From assembly GCF_003330725.1 (NCBI RefSeq), contig NZ_CP030840.1, forward strand, positions 434,001 through 498,000: 64,000 bases of DNA, in the 5' to 3' direction. Under the pieces are notes generated by a model, which saw nothing but the letters and a program-made list of their open reading frames with translations, did not search any database and had not been told where the DNA came from. This DNA is from Acidisarcina polymorpha. Lineage in GTDB: Bacteria; Acidobacteriota; Terriglobia; Terriglobales; Acidobacteriaceae. How positions within the stretch are numbered: the stretch's first letter is position 1; each line of letters starts with the position of its first letter. Shown here in pieces: positions 61,206 to 64,000 of the stretch. The translations under genes were made by a program, and so were the position numbers.

Positions 61206-62338
61206 CGCGCGCCCATCCTAGATACTTTAGATCCCGTAATATCCGGCTGGTAACCTGGCACCAGATTCTGAACTGCTTTAATCATGTCCGGGTAATCGTA
61301 TTTAAAAATTGCCTCTTCGAGTTGCTTTATCGTCTGAATCACGAACTCTGACGAAGGAAGGAAGCCATCCACAACCCGCATCCCTCCGAAGAGTTCGGGA
61401 GCGACCCGCTCCTCCTGCGCTATCAATTCTTCGTGCAACTTATCTCCGCGCCGCAGACCAATGTAGCGGATATTCGCGGCCGGACCTCCGATGTATTTTG
61501 CCAGATCGACAACCCGTATGCATTCGCCGCAATCAGCGATATAGATCTTCCCCGAATCCGGGCTCGAAGCTGCATTCAAGATCGCCACTTCTGCCTCGGA
61601 TTGCGTGAGAAAGTAACGGGAGGCCTCGGCATCGGTAACGGTAAGCGCACAACCAGGCCCGGCTTGCTTCTGCCCGGATTGCTCCTGCCTGGCTTGCTCC
61701 TGCGTGGCTTGCTCCTGAAAGACGAGAGCAACGCTGCCTGAGGAGCCAAGAACGTTGCCCAATCGGACCACATTCATCCTCAGCGATTCGGTTGCATGCG
61801 AAAGAACGACTAGCTCCGCGAGCCGCTTGGAAGCGCCCATAATACCTCGCGGCCTGACCGCCTTATCGGTGGAAAGTAGAATGAGGCTGGCGACCTCAGC
61901 CTCCTGTGCAGCCTTGACGAGCTTGTAAGTGCCGATAGAATTGTTCGCGATCGCGCTGAAGGGATTGCTCTCCATCAAAGGCACATGTTTGTAGGCGGCG
62001 GTATGGAGAATGAGGTCGATCTGATATCGGTGAAATAGATGTTCGAGCAGGCGCTCATCGCTAACGTTGCCGGTCACCGGAATTACCTCAACATCGCGAA
62101 GCAGCGAAGAGCTGGAAACACTTCGAAAGCTCTGATGGAGCGCACTTTCGGAGACGTCAAGAAGCGCCAGTAGTTCGGGCTGCCCAAGCAACGCCGCCTG
62201 CGCCAGACCGGACCCGATTGATCCTCCCGCACCAGTAATCAAAACACGTCGTCCGCCGACAGCCAAAGCAGCAAGCGCCTCATCGACAGCTACCGGAACT
62301 CTGCCGAGAAAATCCGCCCACTCCGGTCCTGCCTTCAC
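61202..62338 (-). CDS. NDP-sugar 4,6-dehydratase-like protein (FlaA1/CapD family, short form)
   Basis: 378 residues from GTG 62338. Nucleotide-binding LITGAGGSIGS near 34, catalytic-region STDKAVRPRGIMGASKRLAE with the Met and Lys typical of this family (Tyr absent), VVRLGNVLGSSGSV and RYFLTQSEAE. Between GSSGSV and the TVT strand a repeat insertion lengthens the loop by about 15 residues. The start is uncertain: TTG 62410, ATG 62395 and GTG 62338 are all in frame; the last leaves a normal short N-terminus and a 7-bp gap after the amidase. Probably makes the 4-keto sugar used by the aminotransferase. Confidence 0.83.
   Translation of the reverse strand: MKAGPEWADFLGRVPVAVDEALAALAVGGRRVLITGAGGSIGSGLAQAALLGQPELLALLDVSESALHQSFRSVSSSSLLRDVEVIPVTGNVSDERLLEHLFHRYQIDLILHTAAYKHVPLMESNPFSAIANNSIGTYKLVKAAQEAEVASLILLSTDKAVRPRGIMGASKRLAELVVLSHATESLRMNVVRLGNVLGSSGSVALVFQEQATQEQARQEQSGQKQAGPGCALTVTDAEASRYFLTQSEAEVAILNAASSPDSGKIYIADCGECIRVVDLAKYIGGPAANIRYIGLRRGDKLHEELIAQEERVAPELFGGMRVVDGFLPSSEFVIQTIKQLEEAIFKYDYPDMIKAVQNLVPGYQPDITGSKVSRMGAR
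61661..61720 (-). repeat. four 15-bp direct repeats inside the dehydratase gene
   Basis: Units GGCTTGCTTCTGCCC, GGATTGCTCCTGCCT, GGCTTGCTCCTGCGT and GGCTTGCTCCTGAAA (plus-strand order) encode a Gln/Ala/Glu-rich stretch, QEQAT QEQAR QEQSG QKQAG. The period keeps frame, so slippage would alter loop length, not break the protein. Confidence 0.9.
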
Positions 62339-62345
62339 CGAGGTG

Positions 62346-63764
62346 CTAACCAACCAGCACCGCCATCGGAGGAGCCACGTACCCGAAGTCCTCATCGAGG
62401 AGAGTTGCAATTTTTAAGACTGACTCATCTTCATAGGGACGGGCTGCCACCTGAACGCCGATCGGAAGCCCGTCTCCCGACCGGCCAACCGGCACGGAAG
62501 CCGCCGGAGCGCCTAGCAAATTGAACCACTGTGTAAAGCGCATTGCGTTGAAATACTCCAATCGCCGGCCCTCGACGATCCACTCCCGTTCCCCATGCCG
62601 GAACGCAGGAATGCTCGAGACCGGAGTGATCAGCGCGGCATATGGAGCTAACTCCTCCAGTAACTTCGACCGGACAACATCGCTATCTGTCCAAGCCTCC
62701 AGTAACTCGTCCCCGCTGAGGATGGGTTCGCTCCGGGCGGCTTCCAGGAAGTAGCGAAAGGTGCTGCTCAGTTGCTCTTCCCTTCCCCGAATCAGCGGCT
62801 CCAGCAGCATTCGCCCGCAGCGAATGAAGAATGCCCACCACAGCCGGCGCGCTGCTTCGAGTGAAGCCGAATGGAAGGTCTCGACGGCAAACCCCCTCGA
62901 CTTCAGAGCCCTAGCCGCGGAACGCACGGCCGCGCGAGTCTCCTCGGTCACCGGGACCAGGCCATCATCCTCAAGCACCGCGATCGGTTTAGTCCGAAGT
63001 TCTGCATCTGCCATCTTTCGAAAGACAAGCGGTGTGCCTGCCGGATCGAGAACGTCTCTGCCCGACAATACCTCGAAGAAGAAGCTAACGTCGGTCATCG
63101 TCCTCGCCATCGGCCCGACCGAGCCGAGCAGAGAGAATGGGCCCCCGCCAGGAGGAAGATGTCCCCGGCTTGGCAAGCGTCCCGGAGTCGGCTTGAACGA
63201 ACAGATGCCGGTGAAGTGGGCAGGTAGGCGCACCGAGCCGCCGCTATCGCTGCCGATACCCCCGGCCGATAGACCGGACGCAATGGCAGCCGCTTCCCCG
63301 CCGCTCGAGCCTCCAGCCGAATGAGCAAGGTTCCAGGGATTCGCCGTCTTCCCGTAGAGCAGGTTGTCGGTCTCGTAGGCCATCAGGAATTCAGAGCAAT
63401 TGGTCGTTCCTAAAATCGTTGCACCGGCGGCTTTCATGCGTTGCACGACCACCGCGTCCTCGGTTGCGACCGAACCCTGGTTGAGCAAGCTCCCCAACTC
63501 ACATCGATAGCCTGAGGTCGCAATCGAGGCCTTCACGGTCATCGGCAATCCCAGCAGAGGAGTGGCGGCGCCGGCAATTCGGCTGTCCGCATCCTTTGCG
63601 GCCAGCAGGAGTCGTTCAGGGTCAAAGTGGGAAAAAGCATGGAGCGAAGGATCCAGACGCTCAATCTCGCGAATGTGCTCCCCGGCGAGCTCCACTGCCG
63701 AAAGACTGCGCTGGCGCAACATTCGGAGAAGTTCTAAAGCAGGCTTAATTGTTAGTTCGCTCAA
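62346..63764 (-). CDS. amidase-signature-family enzyme
   Basis: 472 residues with the amidase signature: K78 in TVKASI, S153/S154 in AHSAGGSSGGEAAA, and the nucleophile S177 in GSDSGGSVRLPA, the Ser-cis-Ser-Lys triad. Cytoplasmic, no signal peptide. It begins the sugar operon (dehydratase follows 7 bp after the stop). An amidase here is unusual; it might act on an N-acyl sugar or on an unrelated small amide. It is not GatA, since no gatC/gatB partner lies next to it. Confidence 0.92.
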   Translation of the reverse strand: MSELTIKPALELLRMLRQRSLSAVELAGEHIREIERLDPSLHAFSHFDPERLLLAAKDADSRIAGAATPLLGLPMTVKASIATSGYRCELGSLLNQGSVATEDAVVVQRMKAAGATILGTTNCSEFLMAYETDNLLYGKTANPWNLAHSAGGSSGGEAAAIASGLSAGGIGSDSGGSVRLPAHFTGICSFKPTPGRLPSRGHLPPGGGPFSLLGSVGPMARTMTDVSFFFEVLSGRDVLDPAGTPLVFRKMADAELRTKPIAVLEDDGLVPVTEETRAAVRSAARALKSRGFAVETFHSASLEAARRLWWAFFIRCGRMLLEPLIRGREEQLSSTFRYFLEAARSEPILSGDELLEAWTDSDVVRSKLLEELAPYAALITPVSSIPAFRHGEREWIVEGRRLEYFNAMRFTQWFNLLGAPAASVPVGRSGDGLPIGVQVAARPYEDESVLKIATLLDEDFGYVAPPMAVLVG

Positions 63765-63921
63765 AAGTTCCTTCTAGGCCGCTGGCGCTTCGCTTGTGAC
63801 TGCTGTCATTCGACATTTACATTACAAGGGTACAAGCCGGCGGGATTTGTCGGAATACGTCCAACAAGATGCAGCCACGAAATCTGCAGTGCGATCGCAG
63901 GGGCGAAAGAAAGCTTATCCG

Positions 63922-64000
63922 ATGACAGCAGTACGCAAAACCTGGCTGCGAGTGAAGGCCAGCGCTGTTTCCGATTTGATCGCGCTTCGATTTTCAGAGT
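63922..64000 (+). CDS. start of a gene running off the right edge
   Basis: An ATG at 63922 opens a frame of 26 codons (MTAVRKTWLRVKASAVSDLI...) to the edge. It lies on the opposite strand from the amidase, beyond a 157-bp gap. Too short to identify. Confidence 0.35.
   Translation, partial: MTAVRKTWLRVKASAVSDLIALRFSE

Noticed and set aside
62346-63764. Amidase as glutamyl-tRNA amidotransferase subunit A
   Set aside because: No gatB or gatC lies beside it, and its operon partners are sugar genes.

Overview
The window reads as chromosomal DNA of an acidobacterium, most likely Acidobacteriota class Terriglobia (the Acidobacteriaceae sort). This is an inference from content. The DNA is GC-rich and densely coding. 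It carries a secreted VWFA-domain protein of the type common in that phylum, a very large sedolisin-like (S53) protein with Ig-like repeats, paired carboxypeptidase-regulatory-like proteins, a TMTC-like O-mannosyltransferase and an HD/XRE/Crp regulator set typical of these soil bacteria. I see no rRNA, tRNA, CRISPR array, prophage or insertion sequence.

Layout. 1-1.2 kb: end of a probable glycoside hydrolase and a FEN-type 5'-3' exonuclease. 1.3-4.4 kb: a TMTC/TPR membrane protein, then a divergent SDR/HxlR pair with a candidate operator. 4.7-8.5 kb: a zinc-ribbon miniprotein and a coupled pair, a glycosyltransferase fused to a helical domain plus a GH130 phosphorylase. 8.8-10.6 kb: a Crp/Fnr regulator, a response regulator and a small protein. 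11.1-17.9 kb: envelope and isoprenoid housekeeping (YbgC-like thioesterase, rseP, dxr, cdsA, uppS) interrupted by a VWFA gene on the other strand, then an XRE regulator. 18.1-25.4 kb: a leucine-degradation-type set (acyl-CoA carboxylase beta subunit, HMG-CoA lyase, enoyl-CoA hydratase, aldo/keto reductase) split by a VapBC-like toxin-antitoxin pair. 25.5-27.7 kb: two membrane proteins preceded by a secreted protein made of 20-residue tandem repeats. 28.1-33.4 kb: an ATP-grasp-like protein, PilZ, a LuxR-type regulator with a degenerate receiver, MarR, YceI and an MFS transporter. 33.6-40.9 kb: two overlapping CarboxypepD_reg-like proteins, a PadR regulator, a TPR protein and a ClC channel. 41.1-54.9 kb: the S53-like protein, a polytopic membrane protein, a sodium/solute symporter, yggU-yggS, a secreted protein, trxB and a large secreted IPT/TIG protein broken by a frameshift. 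55.2-63.8 kb: an SDR, a DUF2062 protein, an S1/P1 nuclease, a deoxyhypusine-synthase-like enzyme and a four-gene operon (amidase, 4,6-dehydratase, NeuC-like epimerase, DegT aminotransferase) for an amino- or nonulosonic-type sugar.

The least explained locus is the tandem-repeat secreted protein at 26.9-27.7 kb. It has a strong ribosome binding site and an N-terminal hydrophobic stretch, about eleven copies of a proline-rich 20-residue unit at DNA level, and signs of a recent out-of-frame internal duplication. It sits just upstream of two co-oriented membrane proteins of unknown function. Other points of note are several degenerate catalytic sites (LuxR receiver, metzincin-like site, S53 Glu, SDR Tyr) and an in-frame 15-bp repeat expansion inside the sugar dehydratase.
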